From NCBI RefSeq assembly GCF_005870035.1, contig NZ_SWJG01000001.1, positions 1,227,639 to 1,291,638 on the forward strand: DNA of 64,000 nucleotides, given 5' to 3'. Both the position numbers and the translations under genes were made by a program. Below are positions 1 to 8,657 of the stretch, piece by piece. Positions within the stretch are counted from its first letter, which is position 1, and each line of letters starts with the position of its first letter. The notes below the pieces were generated by a model. The model did no database searches, was not told the DNA's origin, and saw only the letters and a program-made list of their open reading frames with translations. This DNA comes from Spirosoma lacussanchae (lineage in GTDB: Bacteria; Bacteroidota; Bacteroidia; Cytophagales; Spirosomataceae).

Positions 1-40
1 GGACGCGCTTCGGGGCCTATAACGTACCCCACGACCGCCT

Positions 41-676
41 ATGTACATCAATAAACACAACCGGGAGACCGATCCTGAGAGGCTGCTTGCGTTTATGCAG
101 GCGCATAGCTTTGCCCTGTTCATCACAACCGGGGAGAACGGAGTACCGATGGCTACACATCTGCCCATTGAACTGGTGATCAGCGCCGATGGGCCGCATA
201 AATTGGTTGGTCATCTGGCCAAAGCGAACCCGCAGTGGAAAACGCTGGCGCAGGAAACGCCCGCGCTGGTGGTGTTTTCGGGCCCCCACGCCTATATCTC
301 GTCGTCCTGGTACGATCACCCCAACGTGCCGACCTGGAACTACCTGTCCGTGCAGGCCAGCGGCCGAACCCGCATCCTGTCCGACGACGAAACGCTGGCC
401 CTGCTGCGGATACAGTTAGACCGCTACGAGGCCACTTCCGAGCATCCGGTATCTGTCGACAGCCTGACCGAAGCGTACGTACGCCGGGAGATGCGCGGTG
501 TGGTAGCGTTCGAGATGACCATCGACACCCTGGAGGGGGCCGCCAAACTGAGCCAGAATCGCGACGACCGGAACTACGCGGCTATTGTAGCCCAGCTCCG
601 GCAGCTGAGCGACCCCGACGCCCGGCGTATTGCCGACGAAATGGCCGCCCGGCGTCAGCCGCCCGACCGCTTATAA
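41..676 (+). CDS. PaiB-like FMN-binding negative transcriptional regulator
   Basis: The 211-residue protein has the split-barrel flavin-binding fold typical of the PaiB family. Visible family hallmarks are the start MYINKHN, the FITT/GxPMATHLP strand near residues 28-42, GHLAKANPQW near 61-70, FSGPHAYISSSWY near 79-91 and VPTWNY near 96-101. PaiB of Bacillus represses sporulation and protease genes; in other phyla the role is unknown and may be flavin- or heme-dependent redox sensing. It is convergent with the UspA gene and the two stop ends overlap by 6 nt. The promoter lies in the 40 bases before the gene or beyond the window edge. Confidence 0.88.
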   Translation: MYINKHNRETDPERLLAFMQAHSFALFITTGENGVPMATHLPIELVISADGPHKLVGHLAKANPQWKTLAQETPALVVFSGPHAYISSSWYDHPNVPTWNYLSVQASGRTRILSDDETLALLRIQLDRYEATSEHPVSVDSLTEAYVRREMRGVVAFEMTIDTLEGAAKLSQNRDDRNYAAIVAQLRQLSDPDARRIADEMAARRQPPDRL

Positions 677-1528
677 GTCGCCTTTGTCCTGATAGATCAG
701 CAGCGGTACGTCTGATAGCTTTACCATCCGGCTGGTCAGGCTGGGGTTGAGCAGGCCCGACAGGAAATCGCGCTCGCGGGTCGTCATCACCAGCAGATCG
801 ACGGTATGTTCGCTCAGGTAGGTTTCCAGACCACCCGTTACGGTGTTGGCCTCAACGGTATCGACGGGGAGCGGTTCGGTACCGTAGACCGCCTGCAACT
901 GGGCCGTCATCTCGGCATCGTCGTTGAGATTGGGTTGGTTGCTGGCGCGTACGTGCAGCACCCGCAGCGATGCCCCGAAGCTCCGGGCCAGCGCCACAGC
1001 CTGCGCAAACGTATCGTCCTGATCAAACTCGAGGGGTGTCGTAAAGACCAGTTGTTGCAGCGACACGGGCCGGGGGGCGTCGTCTGCCTGATCGGCAGGA
1101 ACGACCAGTACCGGACAGTGGGCATCGCGGGCAATGCCGGTGGCTTCGCTGCCGATGAGCCGGTCGAAGAACGAAGACAGGTTGCTGCGCCCGGTCACGA
1201 TCAGGTCGGCCTGGTGTTCGCGGGCGGCTTCCAGAATGGCTTCTTTAACGGCGCCCCGGCGCAGGTCGGTCTGGCAGGTGAGCCCGTCGGCTTCCAGCTG
1301 GTCGGCCAGCTTCGTAAGCTGCTCCTGATAAACAGGTTCGGTATCCATCATTACGGTCGTGCCCACGCCCAGATCGCCAATTACCGGCATTGATGTATCG
1401 GGCATGGGCATGGGCTGCACGTGAAGGAGTATAAGCCGGGCTTTGTAGTGGCTGGCCAGCAGGCGCGCCCAGTTCAGGGCTTGATTGGTGGCTTCGCTCA
1501 GGTCGGTAGGCAACAGAATCGTGTTCAT
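671..1528 (-). CDS. Universal stress protein, two tandem Usp domains
   Basis: This 285-residue protein is two UspA domains in tandem. Domain 1 starts NTILLPTDLSE and carries a VTGRSNL segment followed by a GSEAT turn, resembling the G-x2-G-x9-G(S/T) nucleotide-binding signature. Domain 2 ends with LLVMTTRER and DVPLLIYQD, and its glycine motif is degenerate (NPSLTSR), so it probably does not bind ATP in the usual way. Such proteins are cytosolic stress adaptors. I chose the Met at 1528 because the sequence then begins directly with the Usp beta-strand; 15 further in-frame residues upstream look unlike the family. Confidence 0.9.
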   Translation of the reverse strand: MNTILLPTDLSEATNQALNWARLLASHYKARLILLHVQPMPMPDTSMPVIGDLGVGTTVMMDTEPVYQEQLTKLADQLEADGLTCQTDLRRGAVKEAILEAAREHQADLIVTGRSNLSSFFDRLIGSEATGIARDAHCPVLVVPADQADDAPRPVSLQQLVFTTPLEFDQDDTFAQAVALARSFGASLRVLHVRASNQPNLNDDAEMTAQLQAVYGTEPLPVDTVEANTVTGGLETYLSEHTVDLLVMTTRERDFLSGLLNPSLTSRMVKLSDVPLLIYQDKGDL

Positions 1529-1601
1529 GGTGGAAGAGGTTGTTTCCTGCAATAAACACAAAAAGCAGGGCAACCTTCCCGAAACCCGTGTTGTCTGATT
1601 G

Positions 1602-2129
1602 TTAAGCCGGACGCGGATGCAGGCCCGGCTGGTACGAACAAATGCTCAGATTGGGCTGCATCAGAAGCAGGAACGTATCGACCGGCTCGGCACTGTAGGC
1701 TGGGTCGATGGTGCTCAGCAGCAGGTAATTACCCACCGTGTCGAGCCAGGTCAGTGAATCGGTCAGGTAGGTGAGTGCGATCCGGTGCTGGCTCCGGTCG
1801 GTGATGTGCGAATCGAGCAGGGCAAACCGATGGTCGACGAACGAAACCGGCTGGCCGAGCGTGTCGACCAGACCGGGAATGTGTCCGTTCAGTTCGTTTA
1901 CGTACAGGCCTATGGCGAAGCTGACCCGAACCGACAGACCCGGGTCAGCCTGCGGAACGGCAGCCCGAACCTGCTGATAGGTGGTGTAGTGGTTGTTGGA
2001 ATTGTAGGCCTGTACCTGCAGGCGAAACTCCTGGTACGAGTCGGCAAAAACAACCTTTTCGAATTCAGAGCGGGCGCTCCCGGCGTCGATGAGGTGACGG
2101 AAGGCCAGCTGGATACGGGCTTTGCTCAT
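1602..2129 (-). CDS. Protein of unknown function, third cistron of an overlapping operon
   Basis: I do not recognise this 175-residue protein. It has no signal peptide or membrane segment and a mixed alpha/beta composition. Its ATG overlaps the stop of the upstream MetH-activation-domain gene in an ATGA arrangement (2126-2129), so translation is probably coupled and the two products are likely made in fixed proportion. Residues such as YNSNNHYTTYQQVRAA and LTDSLTWLDTVGNYLLL suggest a structured globular domain. Base composition matches its neighbours, so there is no sign of recent transfer. Confidence 0.7.
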   Translation of the reverse strand: MSKARIQLAFRHLIDAGSARSEFEKVVFADSYQEFRLQVQAYNSNNHYTTYQQVRAAVPQADPGLSVRVSFAIGLYVNELNGHIPGLVDTLGQPVSFVDHRFALLDSHITDRSQHRIALTYLTDSLTWLDTVGNYLLLSTIDPAYSAEPVDTFLLLMQPNLSICSYQPGLHPRPA

Positions 2130-2953
2130 GCGTTGACTACGGGCGAATTATAAACGGGTTGGGGCTGAAAAGGCCGGGCCCTGGGGTGGGCAAAGAAAAA
2201 ACCACAGCCGGCCGAAAGCGGGTTTGCCAGGCCAAGCAACTCCGGCAGACCGGAACGCTCAACCGGGCCAGGGCATGCGTAGTTACCGACAGGAACCCGA
2301 ATTCCCTGGTGTAAACCTTCCATAATTTCGGTATTGCTCAGGTCATCGTCGTCGCAATAGGCCCAGATGAACCGTCGGAGCCGATAATGCAGGTAATCAG
2401 CCACCGCCGATCGGTAGAGCGCGCAGAGGTCGTTGGCCAGAAACACCCGGTAGTCGTCTTCGGCAGCGACCCAGGGCTGAATGGCTATACCGATACGCTG
2501 ATCGAGTCGGACCGCGTAGCCACCGATGTAGTCCGACTCGGCAGTGGTCAGGAGAGCCGCTGGCTTGATCAGGTCGGCCAGGCAGTATGACGAGCCATCG
2601 GCCAGGGGCAGGCGGGGGAACGTCAGCCGAACGGCAGCTCCGGTAGCGGGTTGAACCACCACCTGATCGCCTTCGGCCCGAGCCTGCCAAACGCCGAAGG
2701 TAACCTCAGCCCGCAACAACCCACCGGCAATCCAGCCATCGAGCAGGGCGTTGGCGTCGGCCAGTAAGCTGCGGGCCGTTGTGTTCCAGTCCGGGCTATC
2801 GAGGGCTTCCGGAAATGAAACTGGAATCTCCCACTGCCGCAACAACTCACTCCAGTTCAGGTAGGTGCGCACCCGGTCGGTGTCAGCGGCATCGAAGGTC
2901 GACACGCCAATAAACTGGCTGGGAAACGGGCTGAACGCGGGCCAGTCGATCAT
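2126..2953 (-). CDS. Free-standing methionine synthase (MetH) activation-domain homologue
   Basis: The 275-residue protein aligns by eye with the C-terminal reactivation domain of cobalamin-dependent methionine synthase, which binds S-adenosylmethionine and flavodoxin during reductive methylation of cob(II)alamin. Matching blocks are YLNWSELLRQW (31-41, cf. YIDWTPFF), SLLADANALLD (62-72), LADLI (125-129), DYIGGYAV (141-148), DDY (166-168), YLHYRLRRFIWAY (187-199), LSNTEI (205-210) and QGIRVPVGNYACP (216-228, cf. QGIRPAPGYPACP). None of the homocysteine, folate or cobalamin domains is present. Two SAM-contact positions of MetH appear changed: Asp to Asn33 and the Tyr of RxxxGY to Asn224, while Arg219 and Gly223 remain. 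It sits between an intradiol-dioxygenase-like gene (1-nt overlap) and an unknown gene (4-nt overlap). Confidence 0.8.
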   Translation of the reverse strand: MIDWPAFSPFPSQFIGVSTFDAADTDRVRTYLNWSELLRQWEIPVSFPEALDSPDWNTTARSLLADANALLDGWIAGGLLRAEVTFGVWQARAEGDQVVVQPATGAAVRLTFPRLPLADGSSYCLADLIKPAALLTTAESDYIGGYAVRLDQRIGIAIQPWVAAEDDYRVFLANDLCALYRSAVADYLHYRLRRFIWAYCDDDDLSNTEIMEGLHQGIRVPVGNYACPGPVERSGLPELLGLANPLSAGCGFFFAHPRARPFQPQPVYNSPVVNA

Positions 2954-3702
2954 CAGGCTTTTACGTAAATGGTATGAGTCAGGTTGTACCCACCGGTGGC
3001 GCTGTTGGCGGTAACGATGGCGAGTTCATTGTCCAGGGAGTCGCTGAGGATGTTATCGGCCGAATTTTTGAGCGAGTTTTGTCCGTGGGCTTTGTAGAGA
3101 TCGGTATTGTAGACAGCCGTGTTGATGTCCTCCGGAAAGGCAATCTGTGAGGTTAGCTTTAAGGTATTATCTACGTAAACCTGCACGTGGATATGCGTAG
3201 CGCGACCCTGGTACCAGCCGGGATAGATACCTGTAAACTTCACCTGTCCGCTGGTATCGGTGTACTGAAGGCCCCGCAGAAAGGTCTTGCCGGTATTGTT
3301 CTGGGTACCGAGGTAGCCCGAGTTGCTGTAGCCCGAATAATACCCGTCTTTGTCGCAATACCAGATGTCGACACGGGCATTGGCCAGCACGGCGCAACTG
3401 TTATTTACGTTCTTAACGGTGATGGTCATGTCGAGCTGAAGGCCGGTTTTACCCTCGCGGATGTCGACGCGCTGCAGGGCCGAACCCCGGCTGTTGTAGA
3501 GCGGGTAGGGGCCGTCGGTTTCGGTATCGGTCACAACGCAGCTGCCGGTGGTAGAACCGCCCGTTGAGGAGCCGTTCGTTGTACCGTTGGGGGTAATTTC
3601 CGTCTGGCTGGAGCAGGACTGCAGCATGGCTGGCGTCAGTACCGTGCTGACAATGGCTTTGCGGAGAAAACTCAACCGGGAGATAGGTTCGCTGGGGATC
3701 AT
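2953..3702 (-). CDS. Intradiol ring-cleavage dioxygenase-like lipoprotein
   Basis: The 249-residue protein has the intradiol dioxygenase fold (protocatechuate/catechol dioxygenase beta-type): TETDGPYPL (59-67), NARVDIWYCDKDGYYSGY, FLRGLQYTD and GIYPGWYQGRATHIHVQVY. The four expected non-haem Fe(III) ligands, two Tyr and two His, are visible in the last blocks. The N-terminus (SRLSFLRK, then a hydrophobic stretch ending LQSC) resembles a Tat/Sec lipoprotein signal with a single Arg, followed by a Ser/Thr/Gly-rich linker, so it is probably surface-anchored. Secreted homologues are common and mostly of unknown substrate. Its TGA overlaps the next ATG by one base, starting a three-gene operon. 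Confidence 0.85.
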   Translation of the reverse strand: MIPSEPISRLSFLRKAIVSTVLTPAMLQSCSSQTEITPNGTTNGSSTGGSTTGSCVVTDTETDGPYPLYNSRGSALQRVDIREGKTGLQLDMTITVKNVNNSCAVLANARVDIWYCDKDGYYSGYSNSGYLGTQNNTGKTFLRGLQYTDTSGQVKFTGIYPGWYQGRATHIHVQVYVDNTLKLTSQIAFPEDINTAVYNTDLYKAHGQNSLKNSADNILSDSLDNELAIVTANSATGGYNLTHTIYVKA

Positions 3703-3852
3703 AGAGAGCTGGTTATAGACGGATTTGTGTCGTCTTCTGTACCTAGTACGTCTACAGGCCCGGCTTCGTTGCCTGACTCCCGGCTTGTGTAGAGCAAGGC
3801 GGCTAATGTGCCGACCAGGCCGGAGTTGGTGCGACGTACAGAAACCATCCGC

Positions 3853-3908
3853 AAAAAAAACAGCCGCGGCCTTTGTAGCCCACTGAAGGCATACAGAGAC
3901 TGCGGCTG
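3853..3908 (-). terminator. Intrinsic terminator of the yceI-like gene
   Basis: Read on the minus strand, CAGCCGC (3902-3908) pairs with GCGGCTG (3861-3867) and is followed by eight U. The loop is unusually long, about 34 nt. It lies just after the stop of the YceI gene at 3927. Confidence 0.7.
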
Positions 3909-3926
3909 CCTGTAAGGCGCTGTGAA

Positions 3927-4523
3927 TTATTTCTTTTCGGCTACCGACCCATCCTGTTTGGTGAACTCACCGGCCGCTTTCAGCTCAACTTCGTCGCTGA
4001 CAACGGTTACCGGAATGGTGCCGAGGCTGAAGTCTGACCGTTTGATCTGGCCGGTTACTTTGAAGCCCACTTTTTCCTGCTTGCCGCGGGGGCTTTCGTT
4101 GGTGACGGGGCCTGTCATCACCACATCGAGGGTAATGGGCTTCGTAATGCCATGCATGGTGAGGTCGCCGGCCGCTTTGTATTTTTTGCCTTCTACTTTG
4201 GTAAATGACTTGCTTTTGAAAGTAAGCGTCGGGTATTTGGCGGCATCGAAGAAGTCGGGGCTCTTGAGGTGGCCATCGCGCCGTTCGTTGTCGGTGTTGA
4301 TGCTGTTCACATCGGCCGTCAGGTCGAATACGGCATCCGAGAGATCCGGTTTGGCGGCCGTTACTTTGGCATCGAACGTTTTGAAGTTACCGTCCACTTC
4401 TGATAGCATCAGGTGCGTAACGGTGAAGCCGACTTTCGAGTGCGATTTGTCGACGGCCCAGGTCTGGGCTTGTGCTGCGAAGGCAAACAGGGCAATAGCT
4501 GGGGTAAGGAAAAGACGTTTCAT
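3927..4523 (-). CDS. YceI-family periplasmic lipid-binding protein
   Basis: The 198-residue protein has a cleavable signal peptide (MKRLFLTPAIALFAFAAQAQ) and begins the mature chain with WAVDKSHSKVGFTVTHL, the YceI hallmark. Later blocks (FDLTADVNSINTDNERRDGHLKSPDFF, then YPTLTFKSKSF) are typical of the lipocalin-like barrel that binds isoprenoid or fatty-acid-like ligands in the periplasm. The gene stands alone between two terminators. A possible -7 box, TACCGTTG on the minus strand at 4558-4565, lies about 35 nt before the start. Confidence 0.93.
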   Translation of the reverse strand: MKRLFLTPAIALFAFAAQAQTWAVDKSHSKVGFTVTHLMLSEVDGNFKTFDAKVTAAKPDLSDAVFDLTADVNSINTDNERRDGHLKSPDFFDAAKYPTLTFKSKSFTKVEGKKYKAAGDLTMHGITKPITLDVVMTGPVTNESPRGKQEKVGFKVTGQIKRSDFSLGTIPVTVVSDEVELKAAGEFTKQDGSVAEKK

Positions 4524-4670
4524 TGGCTATAGATTTGTGTAGGGTGATACGAACTTACAACGGTAAATATGCCTAGAAATTAGGTGCTGCTACACGTAAT
4601 TTTTCCGAATGCCGAAAATCCCTGAGCGAATCCCGGTTTTCCCCCTGCTAATGCCCCGCTGGGAGTCCGT

Positions 4671-4705
4671 AAAAAAAAGACCCGGCCAACTGACCAGGTC
4701 TTTTT
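4671..4705 (-). terminator. Intrinsic terminator of the PepSY-like gene
   Basis: On the minus strand AGACCTGG pairs with CCGGGTCT around an 8-nt loop and is followed by a U-run (A-run at 4671-4678 on the plus strand). It lies 25 nt after the stop at 4730. Confidence 0.85.
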
Positions 4706-4729
4706 GACGGCAACCGACAACGGGCTTGC

Positions 4730-5560
4730 TTACCGCTTCCGGCGATTTATCTGAACAAACGTACCGTCGGCGGCAAACAGCAGCTCGGCGGGGCCGTTAC
4801 TGGCCGTCTGGATCAGTACTTTAAACTGGCCTGTGCTGCTCTTACCGGCTACCTTAATCGTTGAGCCTGCGTAGTTGGTGCTAATATAGCTGGTTACGGA
4901 AGCGGGTAACTCGCTGGTTTTGATAATGGTATAGTCTTTGAACCCGCGAACAATTTCCTGGACAAAGGCTCCACTGGTATTGAACAACAGCGCCTTACGA
5001 CCGTCGGCCTGGGTAATCATGACGATGTAGCCCCGATCCGGATCGTTGACGGCTGCGTTGATGGTTGCGCTGGCAAAGTTGGTGGTGATATAGCTGGTGA
5101 TAGCGGCCGGCAGCGAAGCTACTGCTATTCTGTTCAGGCTGTCGCGATTGCCGCCTTTGCCACCGTGACCGCGTCCGGGACCACCTGGACCACCTTTGCC
5201 CGGACCGCCACCCCGCAGGGCCAGCTCTTTATTAAATGTGCCGTCGGCGTTGAACAGCAGGGCTTTGCGTCCGTCGGCCTGGGTGATGGCCACCAGGAAG
5301 TTTCCCGTATCGTCTTTGGCTGCGTAGTTGATGGTAGCGCTGGTGTACTTCGAGGTGATATACGCCGTTACGGCAGCTGGGAGGGCCGACACATCCACGC
5401 GGGTCAGACTGTCGCGGCAATGGAAACCCGTTGAATCGGACGAAAGCCGGGCAGCCCCCAGCGTCGAATCGGCATCGACCGACAAACCTTCCTGCTGATT
5501 GCAACTCCACAGGCCAATACCCAACAGGGCAATGAGGCTGGATAAAATTAGTTTTTTCAT
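4730..5560 (-). CDS. Lipoprotein with three PepSY-like repeats
   Basis: The 276-residue protein begins with a lipoprotein signal (LLGIGLWSC, Cys20). The rest is three copies of a roughly 65-residue PepSY-like (DUF2874-type) unit, recognisable by LPAAVTAYI, LPAAITSYI and LPASVTSYI followed by TI, then ALLFN/ELLFA and DGTF. Units 1 and 2 share the block ITQADGRKALLFN exactly, which points to recent internal duplication. A Gly/Arg/Lys-rich linker (about residues 115-137) separates them. Such proteins are periplasmic or surface-exposed; the function is unknown, with protease-inhibitor-like folding proposed for the family. It is monocistronic, with its own terminator. Confidence 0.82.
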   Translation of the reverse strand: MKKLILSSLIALLGIGLWSCNQQEGLSVDADSTLGAARLSSDSTGFHCRDSLTRVDVSALPAAVTAYITSKYTSATINYAAKDDTGNFLVAITQADGRKALLFNADGTFNKELALRGGGPGKGGPGGPGRGHGGKGGNRDSLNRIAVASLPAAITSYITTNFASATINAAVNDPDRGYIVMITQADGRKALLFNTSGAFVQEIVRGFKDYTIIKTSELPASVTSYISTNYAGSTIKVAGKSSTGQFKVLIQTASNGPAELLFAADGTFVQINRRKR

Positions 5561-5691
5561 GGTTGTTGTTTGGTTTACTGTAGACGATTACGTGGACGCT
5601 GGCTACTCCGTTGCAGCCTGTCCGAAATTTCTGGTTGCCTATCCGTGGGGAGTAAAACTACTTAGCTGTGTATGAGCGGGTCAGGCCCATG

Positions 5692-5747
5692 AAAAAACCA
5701 GCCGACCCCGCCGGGAGCACTTGTCTCCTCAATGGGGTCGGCTGGTT
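5692..5747 (-). terminator. Strong intrinsic terminator of the S41 protease gene
   Basis: On the minus strand AACCAGCCGACCCC (5734-5747) pairs perfectly with GGGGTCGGCTGGTT, followed by U residues. The 14-bp stem lies 34 nt after the protease stop. Confidence 0.9.
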
Positions 5748-5780
5748 CAGAACCAGCCGGAAGGGGTGGTCGTAGCTGAC

Positions 5781-7247
5781 TTAGTTGGCCAGCTCCAGCG
5801 TCTTCAGCGGTTTTACCATGCCATACCGGGCACCGGCTTTGCGCTGGATGGACGAGCCAATTGAGCTGAGCGGATTGGCGTTGGCCGATCCGGCCCGGGC
5901 TGAGGGAGCGGTGCCGGAAATTTGCGCCAGGGCCGTGCCGAGCAGCGGCTCGCGTGTATCGCCCAGCGGCAGCAGATTGAGCGGCTCTTCGACCTCGATC
6001 GTAGGTTTGAAACCACTGGCATAGTCAGACTGCCCCAGGCTGTTGAACGACTTGAACACAATTGGCTGCATGCCCCACTTTATTTTGCCACTGTCGTCGG
6101 TCAGGGTGATCGAGCCTACATTTTTGCCGGTCGTGGTTGTACCGATGGTCGTCACGGTCATGTACGGGCGCAGGCCGTTGATGATCAGCTCACTGGCCGA
6201 GGCCGTATGGTCGGTAGTCAGCACAAATACGCGGTTGAGGTTGGCGCCTATGTTCTGGGGCTTGGTCACGAAGTTGTTGACCAGAAAATCGCTGCCGTAC
6301 TGGCGGGTCCAGGCCGCCGTCAGGGTCGGGTTGCACTCTTCGCGAAAGAACAATTTGCTGGTCGTGACGCCCTTGCCGATCAGGCTGGCCAGGTTCGTTG
6401 AGGACGAGGTGTATCCGCCGGGGTTATAGCGCAGATCCAGCACCAGCTCGTTAACGCCCTGGGCCTTGAAATCGCTGAAGATGGCATCGATCTGGGCGTC
6501 GTATTCGTTGGTGCGGCTGTTATTGGCGCCCGGAACGAACTGATTGTAAATCAGATAGCCAATCTTTTTACTGCCGACCGTGTAGACCGAATCCAGAAAC
6601 ACCGGATTCTCCTGAAAAACGGTGGCCGTAACGCTCCGGCTCACGTCCGTATCGACCAGGCTGCCATTGCTGGCGCTGGCCAGGCCAAACGTAAAATTGG
6701 TGGTGGTGCCGAAGAGCAGACTCAAGTAATTACTTATGCTCAGCACCTGCCCGTTCACTTTCGAGATGATATCGCCCCGTTTCAGCCCTGCCTTCTGGGC
6801 GGGTGAGCCGGGTAGTACATACAGTACCTGGGCAATGAGATCGTCTGATCCGGATGCCCGCCGGTACAGCTGGTATTCCATGCCGGTAGTGGTAGTCTCG
6901 CCACTGAGGCTGGCCTGAAGCTCCTGTGCGCTTTCCTGAATCCAGGAGAACCGGTCGCCGTCGGGGTTGGTGGTTGCGTTGTACGTATTCAGCAGTGACT
7001 TGAAAAACGGCTCGGGCGCCAGCGTCAGGTCGGGGTTAGCCGGTATTTTCGTGTTCCAGTAATAGTAATACCGCATGTTGTCTAGAATCCAGTTGTTGAC
7101 CTCGGCATTGGGGTTACCGGCTGTGGTTGTCGGGGCGGGGGTCACCAGGTCTGCTTCCTTTTTACAGGCCGATAGCAACACCGCGAAGCTGGCGACAAGT
7201 ACCCAGGGCGTCCGTCGCCGGGTAGGGTTTGTGCTTACGTTTCTCAT
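5781..7247 (-). CDS. S41-family (C-terminal processing) serine peptidase, lipoprotein
   Basis: The 488-residue protein starts with a basic N-region, a hydrophobic stretch and a lipobox (LLSAC), so it is a periplasm-facing lipoprotein. An N-terminal helical domain is followed by a PDZ domain (GSPAQKAGLKRGDIISKVNG) and the S41 catalytic domain. The Ser/Lys dyad is visible as Ser350 in TASASE and Lys375 in TTTGKN, 25 residues apart as in E. coli Prc. It probably degrades misfolded or tagged exported proteins. The start at 7247 was preferred over 7280 because it places the basic RRR just before the hydrophobic core. Confidence 0.92.
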   Translation of the reverse strand: MRNVSTNPTRRRTPWVLVASFAVLLSACKKEADLVTPAPTTTAGNPNAEVNNWILDNMRYYYYWNTKIPANPDLTLAPEPFFKSLLNTYNATTNPDGDRFSWIQESAQELQASLSGETTTTGMEYQLYRRASGSDDLIAQVLYVLPGSPAQKAGLKRGDIISKVNGQVLSISNYLSLLFGTTTNFTFGLASASNGSLVDTDVSRSVTATVFQENPVFLDSVYTVGSKKIGYLIYNQFVPGANNSRTNEYDAQIDAIFSDFKAQGVNELVLDLRYNPGGYTSSSTNLASLIGKGVTTSKLFFREECNPTLTAAWTRQYGSDFLVNNFVTKPQNIGANLNRVFVLTTDHTASASELIINGLRPYMTVTTIGTTTTGKNVGSITLTDDSGKIKWGMQPIVFKSFNSLGQSDYASGFKPTIEVEEPLNLLPLGDTREPLLGTALAQISGTAPSARAGSANANPLSSIGSSIQRKAGARYGMVKPLKTLELAN

Positions 7248-7487
7248 AGTTATTTGTTGGATTGCAGGGATTTCCCACACTCGTATAACGATTATTACGC
7301 CCGTAGAATGCCCGACGTTGCATTAATAATCTATTAAAGTGGTAAACTTTACCACCAGCACGACGCTGGGCCCCTATGTGCCGACGACCGTTGCTGAACC
7401 TGATCATATCGACACATTCGCAGCCCCCGTCGGCAGATGAAAGGCCGGAGACGGTAAAGCCGCCCCAGCCTCGTATTTTGCATCCGT

Positions 7488-8657
7488 ATGAGGTTTTTTG
7501 AACGCTACCAGACCGGGCTTCATCTAATTGGGTGGCTCGTCTTTGTCGGATTGCCGTTTCTGACCCTGCCCACGTTTCTCTGGAACCAGCAGGATCTGAT
7601 CAGCATCGGTATGGCCCAGTTGCTCACCAGCCTGCTGATCATTGCGTTTTTTTACGTCAACCTGCGCCTGTTGATGCCGAAGCTGCTCGACAGTCGTGAT
7701 CAGGCTGGTTCGGATGGCCTCTCAACGGGGCAGTATCTGTTGATCGTGCTGGGAATGCTGGCTAGTGTCGTGCTGACCCGTTATGCCAGCTTTTTCCTGT
7801 TTCCACCCGCCGACATGATGCAGCGGTCGATGGGTGGCCCGGGCCCGGCCCCGGGTTTTCCGCCACCACCCGATGGCCACCGGGGGCCAGGACCGCACAG
7901 CCCCTGGCCGGGGGCGCTGAGCAGTGGCATTTCGTTCGGCTTTGCCATGATGGTCAGTTCGCTGATGGCGCTGTTCCGGTTTCATACCCGCAGCCGGGAA
8001 GCCCGGCAACAGATGGTTCTCGAAAAAGTATCGGCCGAGCTGGCCATGCTCAAGCTACAGGTGAGCCCGCACTTTCTGTTCAACACCCTGAATAACATCC
8101 GGTGGCTGGCCCGCCGGAAATCGGACCAGACCGAAACGGCCGTGGTTACCCTGGCCCAGCTGCTCCGGTACATGATCTACCAGGCGCAGCAGGACCGGGT
8201 GCCGCTGCGGCAGGAAGTAGACCATCTTCGCCATTATATCGATCTGCAGCAGATGCGGCTGGCCGATAAACATACCGTTAGTTTCAGCTGCGAAGGCCCT
8301 ATCGACGAGCATACCATTGAGCCGCTGCTGTTTATCCCGTTCGTTGAGAATGCGTTCAAGTACGGACTACACGGCCAGCAGGAGAGCCACATCCGTATCG
8401 GCCTGACCGTCACCGACGATACGCTGACCTTCCGAACCGATAACCCGGTTGCCGGGCCTCCGCCATCCGAGCCAGGCCCGGAGTCGCCACCGGCTGGGCT
8501 ACCTGAGTCGGGAATCGGCGTCGCCAACGTGCAGAAACGGCTGGCGCTGCATTATCCCGGCCAGCACGCGCTCTCGCTGGTGCATGAGGACAATCGATTT
8601 CGGGTTGTGCTGACCTTACATTTGCGCCATGAACAAGCTCCGCTGCATCGCCATTGA
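7488..8657 (+). CDS. LytS-type sensor histidine kinase (His_kinase family)
   Basis: The 389-residue protein has four hydrophobic segments (about 12-32, 40-63, 84-105 and 140-160), then a coiled-coil linker, the His_kinase block with phospho-acceptor His195 (VSPHFLFNTLNN) and an HATPase domain (PFVENAFKYG; ESGIGVANVQKRL). Between the last two membrane segments is an extracytoplasmic or loop stretch extraordinarily rich in Pro and Gly (about 113-140). The gene overlaps the downstream LytTR regulator by 29 nt, so the pair is co-translated. A weak AT-rich TATTTTG box lies only a few nt before the start. Confidence 0.93.
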   Translation: MRFFERYQTGLHLIGWLVFVGLPFLTLPTFLWNQQDLISIGMAQLLTSLLIIAFFYVNLRLLMPKLLDSRDQAGSDGLSTGQYLLIVLGMLASVVLTRYASFFLFPPADMMQRSMGGPGPAPGFPPPPDGHRGPGPHSPWPGALSSGISFGFAMMVSSLMALFRFHTRSREARQQMVLEKVSAELAMLKLQVSPHFLFNTLNNIRWLARRKSDQTETAVVTLAQLLRYMIYQAQQDRVPLRQEVDHLRHYIDLQQMRLADKHTVSFSCEGPIDEHTIEPLLFIPFVENAFKYGLHGQQESHIRIGLTVTDDTLTFRTDNPVAGPPPSEPGPESPPAGLPESGIGVANVQKRLALHYPGQHALSLVHEDNRFRVVLTLHLRHEQAPLHRH

